Shown here: in pieces, positions 1 to 8,527 of the stretch
How positions within the stretch are numbered: the first letter of the stretch is position 1
Layout of the letters: every line of letters begins with the position of its first letter
Source: Fodinibius salsisoli
GTDB taxonomy: Bacteria > Bacteroidota > Rhodothermia > Balneolales > Balneolaceae
Reading direction: 5' to 3'
DNA length: 64,000 bases
NCBI RefSeq assembly: GCF_026229185.1
Contig: NZ_JAGGJA010000003.1
Coordinates: 248,001-312,000, forward strand
Position numbers and translations under genes: made by a program
Notes under the pieces: model-generated
What the model was told of the DNA's origin: nothing
Database searches by the model: none
What the model saw: only the letters and a program-made list of their open reading frames with translations

Positions 1-463
1 CTTTATTAAACAAGTAGATATGAGGCGTCCGGGTAGCACCAAAGGCGGTAGCCAGCTTGCTCCCCTCATCCAGCGCATAGGGAAACTGGTAATTACTTTT
101 TTCAGCACGCGCTTTCATATCCTCCAGGGACTCTCCATCGTCGCGAATAGCAGTATTCGGGTTCAGGGCAATAACGCCGATACCATGCTCTTCCGCCAGC
201 TCGGCAATAGGATTGTAGCGATCTTCCCACCGGCTAACCCAAGGGCAAGTGTTGCAAGAGAAGTTTACTAAAAGGCCGTTCTCCTTTGCTACCTTTTGTA
301 AGGTGAGCATCTCCCCGGAAACATCTTCGACTTCATGGTCAACCATCGGCGCCTGGGCCCCAATAGCAAGTTCATCCATAGCAGTATTTTCTGAGGGCAG
401 AAATCCATATAAAGCGACTCCTACCATTGCAATAAAAGCAAATGCTGCATATTGTTTCTTCAT
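1..463 (-). CDS. thioredoxin-family (redoxin) protein, C-terminus cut by window edge
   Basis: About 154 codons of the N-terminal part are visible; the gene runs off the left edge. The start at 463 opens with a short hydrophobic signal segment (residues about 6-20), so the protein is probably exported. A redoxin fold follows, with a C-x-x-C motif in SCNTCPW at about residue 70 and a cis-Pro-like TRTPH later. The CPW-x-SRW context and the DEGSKLATAFGATRTPH pattern match the thioredoxin-like/AhpC-TSA branch often annotated 'thioredoxin family protein' in Bacteroidota. It lies 6 bp downstream of a second thioredoxin-fold gene on the same strand, so the two are probably co-transcribed and act on thiols in the periplasm. 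The substrate is unknown. Confidence 0.85.
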   Translation of the reverse strand, partial: MKKQYAAFAFIAMVGVALYGFLPSENTAMDELAIGAQAPMVDHEVEDVSGEMLTLQKVAKENGLLVNFSCNTCPWVSRWEDRYNPIAELAEEHGIGVIALNPNTAIRDDGESLEDMKARAEKSNYQFPYALDEGSKLATAFGATRTPHIYLFNK

Positions 464-469
464 GACAGT

Positions 470-1006
470 TTATTGGTTAATTGCTGTTTTAACGTGACGT
501 TCAAACTTAGTATATGTGGCGGACTGTTCCCAACTGGCTACCACTTCTCCGTCTATTCCTATTACCTTGGAAAAGGGAAGCGCCCCGGTCCAGTTTGGAG
601 AAACAGATTCAATGAACTCCTGATCGTCACCGGTTTTAAAGTAGGTGGTCCAGTCTACCTCCTGCTTCTTAAGGAAGGCTAACGCACGGGCCCGCGCATC
701 CGGGAAGTCTCCTGAAATAAAGATGACCTGCAGTTTCTCTGGGTATGCCCGCTGCAACTTTACTATTTCCGGAAATTCTTCTACACAGGGTGCACACCAA
801 GTAGCCCAAACATTGATAAGTACTGCTTTCTTGCCCTGGTAGGAATCCACTATTTCTTGCAGTTCAGATCCTGTAACATTCTTGAGCAGCGGGTCACTGG
901 CGGGGCTCTCCTTTTGGTGAGTAAGATCTATAGGTACAAAGGCCATCAGCAGTATCATTACCGTTGCGAACAACCCGATCTCCAGTCTTTTGTTAGATAT
1001 TATCAT
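470..1006 (-). CDS. TlpA/ResA-like thioredoxin-fold protein
   Basis: 178 residues from the ATG at 1006. An upstream in-frame ATG at 1093 would overlap the preceding gene by 68 bp, so I prefer 1006, which leaves a 19-bp gap. An N-terminal membrane anchor (about residues 8-25) is followed by a TlpA-like domain with VWATWCAPC as the redox site, then a typical VIFISGDF strand. TlpA/ResA proteins are membrane-tethered reductants facing the periplasm, used in cytochrome c maturation or repair of oxidised thiols. Its neighbour at 1-463 is another redoxin, which suggests a small redox operon. No cytochrome maturation gene is visible, so the exact role is open. Confidence 0.88.
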   Translation of the reverse strand: MIISNKRLEIGLFATVMILLMAFVPIDLTHQKESPASDPLLKNVTGSELQEIVDSYQGKKAVLINVWATWCAPCVEEFPEIVKLQRAYPEKLQVIFISGDFPDARARALAFLKKQEVDWTTYFKTGDDQEFIESVSPNWTGALPFSKVIGIDGEVVASWEQSATYTKFERHVKTAINQ

Positions 1007-1025
1007 AAATAACGATCTGTCCTTA

Positions 1026-1340
1026 TCACAATTTATTATTTGGGTCCCACTGGTGGGCTTCCAGCTTAACGCGGTATTCATCCACAAATACAACGCCTTC
1101 TTGCTGCAGACGCTCTCGCATCGTGTCGCCCGGGAAATGAGCCCGACCCGTTAATTCTCCATTTCTGTTTACAACACGATGCGCGGGGATATTCGTTTCG
1201 GCGGAATTATTTAGCGCATGCCCCACCATGCGTGCCGCCGAAGCAATACCTAAATAACGGGCAATGGCGCCATAGGTGGTCACTCTTCCCTCCGGGATCT
1301 GTGCTACTACCTCATACACCCGCTCATAATAGTTACTCAT
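1026..1340 (-). CDS. alkyltransferase-like protein (ATL, MGMT family)
   Basis: 104 residues covering only the DNA-binding domain of O6-alkylguanine DNA alkyltransferases. The alkyl-acceptor motif PCHRVV is PAHRVV here (P52-R55), so the reactive cysteine is alanine. That defines the ATL branch, which binds O6-alkylguanine without repairing it and hands the lesion to nucleotide excision repair. The YGAIARYLG helix and the SAARMVGHAL recognition helix with its arginine finger are intact. uvrC also lies in this window (30317-32170), so the expected partner pathway exists. The gene heads the redox pair downstream, but a functional link is not obvious. Confidence 0.92.
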   Translation of the reverse strand: MSNYYERVYEVVAQIPEGRVTTYGAIARYLGIASAARMVGHALNNSAETNIPAHRVVNRNGELTGRAHFPGDTMRERLQQEGVVFVDEYRVKLEAHQWDPNNKL

Positions 1341-1359
1341 TGCACAATTAATCTTTACA

Positions 1360-1377
1360 GAGATTTTGCAAAGCCTC
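1360..1377. repeat. TTTGCAAA-centred imperfect palindrome
   Basis: GAGATTTTGCAAAGCCTC, an imperfect palindrome centred on TTTTGCAAA, just upstream of the ATL gene. It belongs to the same family as the elements at 16785-16806 and 21951-22009. The rest of the 1341-1592 gap holds only a CATCGGATGAATAATAAA stretch near 1443, related to the palindromes at 7235 and 35664. Confidence 0.45.
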
Positions 1378-1592
1378 TTCCAGTATTAGCATAAATCAAC
1401 ATAATATTGATCAAACTTGCCGATTAAATATACATACTTAGCCATCGGATGAATAATAAAAACTAAATTTTATTAAGGGAGATCTATCATTCATCTGATG
1501 ACTCAAATCACAACCCATGACATCTGATAGCTGAGTTAAAAAAGGTGGACTGCAGTATCTTTATTTGCTCAAAATTGCAGTATCCTTCTTCC

Positions 1593-2459
1593 CTATCGCA
1601 ATACTTCTTTAAGCTCCACAGCTGTTTCTTCATCTAAATAACCTGATGACTGGGCCAGAGCCACTGTTTTTCTGCCGAGATTACAATACAGGCTCCGCAG
1701 TTCCGGCTGGTTGTTCAACAAGGTTAAATGATCCTCAATCGTCTTCACATCCCCTCGCTTTATCGGTCCGCTGAGGGCTTCCGGCAACGCCTGTCCTTTT
1801 GCATTCTTAAGCGTAGTCTGCACGAGCGGCAGCAAGGCTTCTTTGACGTTCTGTTCCGAAAGTCCGGCGGTGGATGCCGTTTCGGTAGCAGCCTGCAGCA
1901 GCGTAATCAAATAATTGGAGGCAAAGACGGCCGCGGCATGCAGATCGGCTTTCTGTTGGGAAGTGACCTCCATGGTATGAGCACCCAGCTGTTGAGCAAT
2001 GCGTTGCAGCATTGGAAATACGTTACTATCGCCATGCAGGCTGAAATAAATATCCTCAAAATCAGTGGGACCAGATGCCGAGGTAAAGGTCTGCAAGGGA
2101 TGCATGGAGGCAATGTGGGCGCCTCGATCGCGCAGGGGATGCAGTATATCCGCAGGCTCATTACCGGAACAGTGAATGACCGTCATACCGGATAAGTCAT
2201 CATCCAGCTGTACAAGATGGCGGGTAACCTCCGGAATTGCGCTATCAGAAACCGTAATAAAAACCAGGGAAGCCAGCTCAGACCGTGCCTTCGGGCGGGC
2301 CGATGCTATGGCAATGTCATGCTCATCCGCAAGAGATTCAGCATCTTTTTCAGTACGATTAAATATACTTTTAACGAGGATATGCTGCGCAGAAAAAGCG
2401 CGTATCAAGGCCGTACCCAAGGCTCCTACTCCAATAACCGTAACCTCAGGGGTCTGCAT
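1593..2459 (-). CDS. Rossmann-like plus DUF2520 domain oxidoreductase
   Basis: 288 residues. The N-terminus has the nucleotide-binding signature VIGVGALGTALIRAF and a short NADP-binding domain of the ProC/F420-oxidoreductase type. The second half is helical and matches DUF2520, with ASMHPLQTFTS linking the two (the conserved HP motif). These proteins are annotated 'Rossmann-like and DUF2520 domain-containing'; their substrate is not known to me. It starts 6 bp after the stop of the Memo-like gene on the same strand, so it is likely co-transcribed with that gene and with the phosphopantetheinyl transferase upstream. Confidence 0.85.
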   Translation of the reverse strand: MQTPEVTVIGVGALGTALIRAFSAQHILVKSIFNRTEKDAESLADEHDIAIASARPKARSELASLVFITVSDSAIPEVTRHLVQLDDDLSGMTVIHCSGNEPADILHPLRDRGAHIASMHPLQTFTSASGPTDFEDIYFSLHGDSNVFPMLQRIAQQLGAHTMEVTSQQKADLHAAAVFASNYLITLLQAATETASTAGLSEQNVKEALLPLVQTTLKNAKGQALPEALSGPIKRGDVKTIEDHLTLLNNQPELRSLYCNLGRKTVALAQSSGYLDEETAVELKEVLR

Positions 2460-2465
2460 AAGTGA

Positions 2466-3236
2466 TTAGCTAAAGAATACGTGTTTACGATCGGCATAGG
2501 CCGTCAACAGGCTTCCGCTGTACTGGTCGTACTCCGACTCAAGGAATCGAAGGTGGAGATCCCATTTATGAGCCACGATGACTCCGGCAATAAAGGTTGT
2601 TGCCCCTTTGATATGCGACTCTCCGCTGTTCAGGTAGTGTAACAATCCGGAATGGTTGCCTTGTTCTACCATCTTTCGAACATTCTGGAACTCCTGTTTA
2701 AATTCATTATCCAGCTCGCAGCAGAACACCAGCAGAGCGCTGCGTGAGGCAAGCACTTCTTCGAGCACGTAGGCCAATTCTTTGACAATCGCGGGATTGG
2801 TATCGGCAATCTGCACGCTTACCGCCGAAAAGTCATCCGACAAGACCTGCAGAAACATCAGCTGTTGGAACAGGCTGATATCTTTATTAAAAGCTTCATC
2901 ATAGATATAAAAGTCATCATCCTCATCGCAAAACTCATTCCGCATGTAATCATTGACGGGAACCTCGCCGAGCGGCGTCTCAAAAAAGGACTTGGACGCC
3001 ATCGGAAGCTTCTTATCCAAGGTCTCATTGTGGGACTCTACCACAACCACCGTCTCGTAACTTGACAGGTCCACACGACTGTAGATATCGCATGCACGAT
3101 TAAAATTGTTATCATTAATTACTTCCGGGGCAAAAAGGAGCCGTATATCGGATTTATCCTTACCGTGCCGCTGCTCTGCCTTTTCAATTCCCTTCTGTAT
3201 CTGGTCCCGGGAATACGATGTAATATTCATATGCAA
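2466..3236 (-). CDS. Memo-like protein (AmmeMemoRadiSam protein B family), degenerate metal site
   Basis: 256 residues with a Memo-type pattern: ETVVVVESHN (cf. the GP-x-H strand), FETPLGEVPVN (cf. the conserved TPLGxVPVD segment), ISLFQQLMFLQ (cf. EHSxEVQLPFLQ) and a C-terminal SLLTAYAD segment (cf. VVGYA). The early PHAGY motif appears replaced by APEVI (36-40), the EHS histidine is gone (DIS, 119-121), and SSDLSHY reads CCELDNEF (172-179); only His69 is kept. So this looks like a Memo fold without its usual metal ligands. It may start at Met3 (3230). It sits between the PPTase and the DUF2520 gene. The family call rests on motif spacing, not a search. Confidence 0.6.
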   Translation of the reverse strand: MHMNITSYSRDQIQKGIEKAEQRHGKDKSDIRLLFAPEVINDNNFNRACDIYSRVDLSSYETVVVVESHNETLDKKLPMASKSFFETPLGEVPVNDYMRNEFCDEDDDFYIYDEAFNKDISLFQQLMFLQVLSDDFSAVSVQIADTNPAIVKELAYVLEEVLASRSALLVFCCELDNEFKQEFQNVRKMVEQGNHSGLLHYLNSGESHIKGATTFIAGVIVAHKWDLHLRFLESEYDQYSGSLLTAYADRKHVFFS

Positions 3237-3257
3237 ATGTGCTGATCTACTCTGAAT

Positions 3258-3890
3258 TTATAGATAAAACGCTATCGATAACCAATTATCCTGATAGCTA
3301 AAACTACAAATTTTAGCTTTTTTATCATCATCTAATTTCACCAGAAAATGATCTTGCTGCGACTGTACATACACATCATTCATATTCAGCCGCAGCCCCT
3401 CTCCCCTAAGTTTAATGTAGGCTTCCTTAATAGTCCATAGCTGTATTGTTGATACTTCCAGCTCCTCTTCCTTCTCGGTGGGATGAAGTATCCTTGTGCG
3501 CAGCCGTCCGGATACGTCACGATTCATGGGCTCCAGGTCTACACCAATGGGCTCTGTTCGTGTAAGTCCACAAAAGACCTCCTCCTTGGTATGGGCTATA
3601 CTAATTTCGTATCGATCGTCTCCTACCTCAGCAAAAGGATTGCCCAACTCGTTTTTGGCAACAACAAAATTAGCCGTATCAAGGTCCCATTCATCAGCCA
3701 GCTGCTTCAGCAAAAGTCGGGAGGTAACGAATTCACGCCTTCGCTCATCATTGGTGAAAGTAGCTAATTCTGAACTCTCTTTCTCATTTAACTCAGCCAC
3801 AATCTTGGGCGAAAGTGCTAAAATTCTTTTGAGGGCAAAGTTGCCGGCAAAGGGTAATGAATCGATAACTGCTGAAAGTGCTGTATTCAT
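3258..3890 (-). CDS. 4'-phosphopantetheinyl transferase superfamily protein (Sfp-like)
   Basis: 210 residues. Signature motifs of Sfp-type transferases are present: ISIAHTKEEVFCGL, then IGVDLEPMNR (Mg-binding Asp and Glu) and the WTIKEAYIKLRGEGL helix. The enzyme moves phosphopantetheine from CoA to a serine of a carrier protein. No carrier protein, NRPS or PKS gene lies in the window, so the target is elsewhere in the genome, and fatty-acid ACP activation is possible. It is the first gene of a minus-strand run with the Memo-like and DUF2520 genes. Its start faces lysS, about 170 bp away on the other strand. Confidence 0.9.
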   Translation of the reverse strand: MNTALSAVIDSLPFAGNFALKRILALSPKIVAELNEKESSELATFTNDERRREFVTSRLLLKQLADEWDLDTANFVVAKNELGNPFAEVGDDRYEISIAHTKEEVFCGLTRTEPIGVDLEPMNRDVSGRLRTRILHPTEKEEELEVSTIQLWTIKEAYIKLRGEGLRLNMNDVYVQSQQDHFLVKLDDDKKAKICSFSYQDNWLSIAFYL

Positions 3891-4060
3891 TCAAATAATA
3901 AAATGACTCTTTAACATATAACCCCTAAAAATCTCCAAATTTATCCAATTAACAAACTATTTAAACGACTACAGAAAAAACTGACAATTTTGTAGCAGAA
4001 TCTTTATTTTTAGCGACTTGATACTACCTGTTAACTTTAGACCAAGCTTAATCTTTTCCA

Positions 4061-5596
4061 ATGAGCAATACTGAATCTTCAGTAAGTGAACAACACAAAA
4101 TTCGCCTTGAAAAACTGCAACAACTACGCGAGATGGAGGCGAACCCTTATCCCCATTCTTTTGATGTTTCTCATAACAGCCAGTACATCCTTGATCATCC
4201 TGAACTTATCAAAGAAGATGAACAGGAGCTTGAGGAGGTAGAGCGCGTTTCGGTGGCGGGACGTATTATGACACGCCGCATCATGGGTAAATCTACCTTT
4301 TTTAACCTGCAGGACTCTAAGGGAGAAATCCAGGTGTACATCCGACGTGATGATGTTGGAAAAGAGAACTACAACAAGGTCTTTAAGAAACTGACCGATA
4401 TTGGTGATATCGTAGGTATTAAGGGCTATGTTTTTAAGACCGGCACTGGTGAGACGACCGTTTATGCCGAAGAATTTAAGCTGTTAAGTAAAACGCTGCG
4501 CCCCATCCCCATTCCCAAAGAAGTGGAAACAGAAGACGGGGAAACCAAAACCTACGATGCTTTCACGGACAAAGAGCAGCGCTACCGGCAACGGTATCTG
4601 GATTTGGTAGTCAACCCGGAAGTACGGGATGTTTTTCAGCAACGTACGTCCATGGTGCAAGCCATGCGTAACTTCATGAACGATAAAGGCTATATGGAGG
4701 TTGAAACCCCCATCCTGCAGCCCATTTACGGGGGTGCTTCGGCCGAGCCTTTTGTTACACATCACAATGCACTGGATATGAAACTGTATCTGCGTATTGC
4801 CAATGAGCTTTATCTGAAGCGACTGATTGTTGGCGGATATGACGGCGTCTATGAATTTTCCAAGGACTTCCGTAACGAGGGACTTTCCCGTTTCCATAAT
4901 CCAGAGTTTACCCAGGTTGAGCTTTATGTAGCCTATAAAGATTACAACTGGATGATGGACTTTGTGGAAAAGATGGTGGAGCACGTCGCCAAAGCTCTAC
5001 ACGGTTCTACCACGGTGCAGGTAGGCGACCAAGAGATCGACTTTAAGCGTCCCTGGCCACGCATCCCGATGTTCGAAGCTATTGAAGAAGAAACAGGTAA
5101 AGATCTGTATGGCAAAGACTTAAGCGAACTTAAAGAAGCGGCCGAAGAGTTAAATATTGAGCTGGAAGACAGCTTTGGCAAAGGCAAAATCATTGATGAA
5201 ATATTCGGTGAATATGTGGAACCTAACCTCATTCAGCCGACCTTCATTACTGATTATCCTATAGAAATGAGTCCCCTTGCGAAGAAGCATCGTGAGAAGG
5301 AAGGACTCGTAGAACGTTTCGAATGCATCTGTAACGGCAAAGAAATTGCCAATGCGTTCTCCGAACTTAATGACCCGGTTGATCAGCGCGAACGTTTTGA
5401 AGAGCAGGCTCGCCTGCGTGCCGACGGTGATGAAGAGGCGATGACGCTTGATGAAGACTTCCTGCAGGCCCTGGAATACGGCATGCCTCCCACGGCCGGA
5501 TTAGGGATCGGCATCGACCGGTTGGCCATGATCATGACGGACTCAGAGTCCATCCGGGATGTCTTATTCTTCCCTCAGATGAAACCTGAGAAGTAG
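4061..5596 (+). CDS. lysS: lysyl-tRNA synthetase, class II
   Basis: 511 residues, full length for the family. The N-terminal OB-fold anticodon-binding domain (about 60-170, [21 protein letters not shown]) is followed by the class II catalytic core. Motif 1 surrounds [21 protein letters not shown], split here at the limit; motif 2 is [19 protein letters not shown]; motif 3 is [12 protein letters not shown] near the C-terminus. It charges tRNA-Lys with lysine in the cytoplasm. The gene stands alone on the plus strand, divergent from the PPTase gene. No T-box-like leader is visible upstream. Confidence 0.98.
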   Translation: MSNTESSVSEQHKIRLEKLQQLREMEANPYPHSFDVSHNSQYILDHPELIKEDEQELEEVERVSVAGRIMTRRIMGKSTFFNLQDSKGEIQVYIRRDDVGKENYNKVFKKLTDIGDIVGIKGYVFKTGTGETTVYAEEFKLLSKTLRPIPIPKEVETEDGETKTYDAFTDKEQRYRQRYLDLVVNPEVRDVFQQRTSMVQAMRNFMNDKGYMEVETPILQPIYGGASAEPFVTHHNALDMKLYLRIANELYLKRLIVGGYDGVYEFSKDFRNEGLSRFHNPEFTQVELYVAYKDYNWMMDFVEKMVEHVAKALHGSTTVQVGDQEIDFKRPWPRIPMFEAIEEETGKDLYGKDLSELKEAAEELNIELEDSFGKGKIIDEIFGEYVEPNLIQPTFITDYPIEMSPLAKKHREKEGLVERFECICNGKEIANAFSELNDPVDQRERFEEQARLRADGDEEAMTLDEDFLQALEYGMPPTAGLGIGIDRLAMIMTDSESIRDVLFFPQMKPEK

Positions 5597-5898
5597 TTAT
5601 TTGCTAATTGTTATTTGTTGGCATCGAGAAATTCCAAGGCCCAGTAACAATTTACTATTAACTAATAACACGTTTACCGGTTGAGATAACGGTTGGAGAG
5701 CTATTAGGATCAGTCAATCTCCCTAATCCCTCTTCTCCAAGAGGGACTCTTTGGTTATTGGCTCTAAATATTCTGAGTTATCTCCATATTTAAAAATAAG
5801 TTCCTCCTTGGAGAAGGAGGACAGGAGGATTGAATGGCTATAACCTATAACTTAGAATTAACGTTAACCGATAAAGGAGTTAACCAATAACCAAACAA
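5597..5898. other. intergenic region holding an inverted-repeat element
   Basis: 302 bp between lysS and the permease gene. The centre is occupied by the inverted-repeat element at 5714-5833. Its flanks, ACCGGTTGAGATAACGGTT on the left and TTAGAATTAACGTTAACCG on the right, partly recur around the second copy near 9700-9945. No open frame with coding character is seen. Confidence 0.6.
5714..5833. repeat. dispersed inverted-repeat element, copy 1
   Basis: About 120 bp. The left arm starts TCAATCTCCCTAATCCCTC and continues into TTCTCCAAG; the right arm is the near reverse complement (CTTGGAGAAGGAGGACAGG ending in GGATTGA). The arms are roughly 30 bp with a few mismatches. The middle is A/T-rich and has no gene. 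Copy 2 is at 9738-9900. Confidence 0.75.
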
Positions 5899-7125
5899 AT
5901 GAACTTTGAGTGGTATCTGGCACTTAGATATTTCAAGGGCAGGCGGAAAGACTCGCGCTTTCTCAGCTTTATCAAGGCCATGGCCATTACCGGAGTGGCG
6001 GTGGGCTCAGCCGGGTTGCTGATCGCCCTTTCCATCGTTCATGGCTTTAAATCAGCTATTGATAATAAAGTGCTGGGCTTTGCTCCGCATATCACGATCA
6101 GCACCTTCAGTGACGATCCCATCATGCGTTCTGATACCCTGCTGAAGGATCTGCAAACGTATCCACAGATAGACCAGGCTCAAGCCGTTATTAACGGCCA
6201 GGCCATGCTCCAGTCTTCGGAAGAAGTAACGGGTATTCTTTTTAAAGGCGTTGATGAGCAGGGTGATGTTACGGATATCAGACAGTACATCACAAAGGGC
6301 ACATATGATCTAACAACGGACAGCACGGGCTTGCCAGGCATGGTCGTAGGATCCAAGCTGGCGCAGTCGCTCAATGCGGATGTCAGCTCCGTCCTGACGG
6401 CCTATACCATCGAGGGACTCCCCTCGCCCCTGAGTTCGCCTGAAATACAGCAGTTCCGCCTGCAGGGGATCTACCAGACCGGTATTGGTCAGTTCGATAA
6501 TATCTTTGCCCTTGTGGCTCGTCCCCATGCTCAAAACCTCTTCCAGGTGCCGCCCGAACAAGCCTCGATGATGGAAATCAGGCTCAATGACTATACCGCT
6601 ATTTCATCCGTAAAAGAACAGCTACGCGATGATTTAAGCTTCCCTTACTTCACCGAGAGCATCTATGAAAAATACAGCAGTATCTTCGCCTGGGTAGATC
6701 TCCAGGAACAGACCATCCCATTTGTCATAGGAGTAATGATTATTGTTGCGGCCTTTAACCTGATTGGCACTATCCTGATGATGGTACTCGAACGTACACA
6801 GGATATCGGCATCCTAAAAACCATGGGGGCTAATGATAGCAGTATCCGCAAAATATTTATCCTGGAAGGTCTGTTTGTTGCAGTGGTAGGTCTGGCGATT
6901 GGTGTTGCCCTTTCGTTACTCTTTGCATGGCTGCAGTCCACTTATCATCTCATTCCCCTCTCCGAACAAAACTACTATATGGCTTATGCACCAGTAGAGC
7001 CTCACGGACTTGATTTTGTGATCGTTGCTGCCGTAACGTTAGTCCTCTGTACGCTTTCCTCTTACCTCCCTGCCCGTACAGCAGCTAATACCGATCCGCT
7101 TAAAGTTATCGCTTATGGACGGTGA
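5899..7125 (+). CDS. LolC/LolE-like lipoprotein-releasing ABC permease (FtsX family)
   Basis: 408 residues. The topology is that of LolC/E: an N-terminal cytoplasmic start (WYLALRYFKGRR), a first membrane helix (about 28-48), a large periplasmic MacB-PCD-like domain (about 50-265), then three membrane helices in the FtsX domain, the first near QTIPFVIGVMIIVAAFNL and the last ending near PARTAANTDPLKVI. The coupling-helix region ERTQDIGILKTMGAN is typical of LolC/E and contacts the LolD ATPase. It would extract lipoproteins from the inner membrane for delivery to the outer membrane. No lolD is adjacent. It is the last plus-strand gene before a convergent minus-strand locus. Confidence 0.88.
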   Translation: MNFEWYLALRYFKGRRKDSRFLSFIKAMAITGVAVGSAGLLIALSIVHGFKSAIDNKVLGFAPHITISTFSDDPIMRSDTLLKDLQTYPQIDQAQAVINGQAMLQSSEEVTGILFKGVDEQGDVTDIRQYITKGTYDLTTDSTGLPGMVVGSKLAQSLNADVSSVLTAYTIEGLPSPLSSPEIQQFRLQGIYQTGIGQFDNIFALVARPHAQNLFQVPPEQASMMEIRLNDYTAISSVKEQLRDDLSFPYFTESIYEKYSSIFAWVDLQEQTIPFVIGVMIIVAAFNLIGTILMMVLERTQDIGILKTMGANDSSIRKIFILEGLFVAVVGLAIGVALSLLFAWLQSTYHLIPLSEQNYYMAYAPVEPHGLDFVIVAAVTLVLCTLSSYLPARTAANTDPLKVIAYGR

Positions 7126-7234
7126 GTTTTGTTATTGGTGTATTAGTTGGTTGGGTTAAGTATTCGTCTTTAAGGCTATTGGAAACAGAAAGGAGATAGT
7201 GTAGCTTTAGTGTAAAAATTAGGGTCCCCAAAAT

Positions 7235-7304
7235 ACTCATCGGATGAGTACCAAGAGATTTGAAGAAGTACTGAGCAAAACCACTCATCCGATGAGTGAT
7301 ACCA
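7235..7304. repeat. two CTCATC-GATGAG palindromes
   Basis: ACTCATCGGATGAGT at 7235-7249 and ACTCATCCGATGAGT at 7283-7297, 48 bp apart, each with 7-bp arms around a single central base. The second copy continues with GATACCA, and this whole 22-bp stretch recurs exactly at 35664-35685. The 1-nt centre makes a stable RNA hairpin unlikely, so a protein site or DNA repeat is more plausible. Confidence 0.7.
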
Positions 7305-7393
7305 ATTAAATAAGGTTTAACAGAACGGGCCGGATATGGGTTCATTCAGACGCTTCAAACAGTTTCAAGTTTGTAATTTGGAAAGTATTGCTA

Positions 7394-7429
7394 AAAACAT
7401 GGTGAAATTTTAAAACCTTGCCATGTTTT
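7394..7429. terminator. probable hairpin between convergent genes
   Basis: AAAACATGG and its exact complement CCATGTTTT, separated by 18 nt that include an AAATTTTAAAA stretch. It sits between the permease (ending 7125) and the aldo/keto reductase (ending 7487) and could stop transcription from either side. There is no clear U-tract, so the call is tentative. Confidence 0.4.
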
Positions 7430-7486
7430 GGAGTTTCTATTTAATCCCCAATAACCATTATACCAATTCTCCAATAACTAATTCCC

Positions 7487-8476
7487 CTAATAACGCCCGC
7501 GAATATTGGGACGAATCTCCTTGTCATACAGCTCGCGGAGCTCTTTGTGGGTTTCACTGGGAATAGGATCAAGGGAACTTGCCGATGTATTACTTATCAC
7601 GTGCTCCCTTTTGGTGGCTCCGGGGATAATCGTTGTGACTTGGGGATGATCCAGTATCCAGCGTAAGGCCAGTTGTGGCATTTCCTTATCCGGCATTATT
7701 TGTTCGGTCTTGCGGACGAGCTCAAGTCCTTTGTCGAACTGAATGCCAGAAAATGTTTCTCCCACATTAAAAGCTTCTCCGTCGGCATTAAAATTCCGAT
7801 GATCACCTTTTGGGAAAGTAGTGTTTTTGTCAAACTTTCCAGTCAGCATTCCACTTGCCAGCGGTACACGGACGATCAGGGCAACGTCTTTTTCTGCTGC
7901 TTTTTCAAAAATTTCATCGGCAAGGTGTTGTCGAAACAGGTTAAAAATAATCTGAAGTGAGGCTATCCCCTCCTGTTCCAGGCAGATGAGCGCCTCCTCG
8001 GTTGTTTCTACACTGGCGCCCCAATGCTTAATGAGTCCCTCCTCCTGAAGTTTTCTAAAATGATTGAAGACGTCTCCCTTCTCCAGCTCTTCTTGCGGAA
8101 TACAATGAAACTGATCCAAAAATAACTGCGATAAGCCCAAATTGCGAAGAGAACTTTCTACATGCTCACGCATTGTTTTATAACTAAAGTTTTGTGGCCA
8201 TCCGTAGCCATTATCTTCCCGGCGACCCAGCTTCGTTGCTACATGGATCTTCCGATCAGTTTCCAGCTGATCAAGAAAGCTTCCTATGGTCTTTTCACTG
8301 AGGCCCATACCATAGATATCAGCGGTATCTATAAAGTTGCCCCCCTGCTCAACATAGGACTGCAAGATAGAAAGCGCCTCTTCTTCACCTACTGAACCCC
8401 ATTCGCTGCTGCCCAGCTGCCAGGTTCCAAGGCCAATTTCTGCGACGGATGTTCCTTTAAACGATCTGTAATGCAT
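7487..8476 (-). CDS. aldo/keto reductase
   Basis: 329 residues. AKR motifs are present: IGLGTWQLGSSEWG at the start, NFIDTADIYGMGLSEKTIG (catalytic Asp and Tyr), VATKLGRR (Lys), and RWILDHPQVTTIIPGATKR near the C-terminus for NADPH binding. These are cytoplasmic NAD(P)H-dependent reductases of sugar or other carbonyl compounds. It is the last gene of the minus-strand run starting with SusC at 16116, 51 bp after the GH10 xylanase. That position suggests work on sugars released by the locus, for example xylose-type aldoses, though the substrate is not readable from sequence. Confidence 0.92.
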   Translation of the reverse strand: MHYRSFKGTSVAEIGLGTWQLGSSEWGSVGEEEALSILQSYVEQGGNFIDTADIYGMGLSEKTIGSFLDQLETDRKIHVATKLGRREDNGYGWPQNFSYKTMREHVESSLRNLGLSQLFLDQFHCIPQEELEKGDVFNHFRKLQEEGLIKHWGASVETTEEALICLEQEGIASLQIIFNLFRQHLADEIFEKAAEKDVALIVRVPLASGMLTGKFDKNTTFPKGDHRNFNADGEAFNVGETFSGIQFDKGLELVRKTEQIMPDKEMPQLALRWILDHPQVTTIIPGATKREHVISNTSASSLDPIPSETHKELRELYDKEIRPNIRGRY

Positions 8477-8527
8477 AAAAATATACGTTTTAAATAACTT
8501 TATAATTACAGGCAGCGAAGCTACCTA

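Larger units (their letters stand above)
7126..7486. other. convergent intergenic region with palindromes and a hairpin
   Basis: 361 bp between two convergent genes. It holds two ACTCATC(S)GATGAGT palindromes (7235-7249 and 7283-7297), a segment at 7358-7374 whose complement contains ACAAACTTGAAAC (also found at 36000-36012), and a hairpin at 7394-7429. No coding frame is convincing. Confidence 0.6.
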
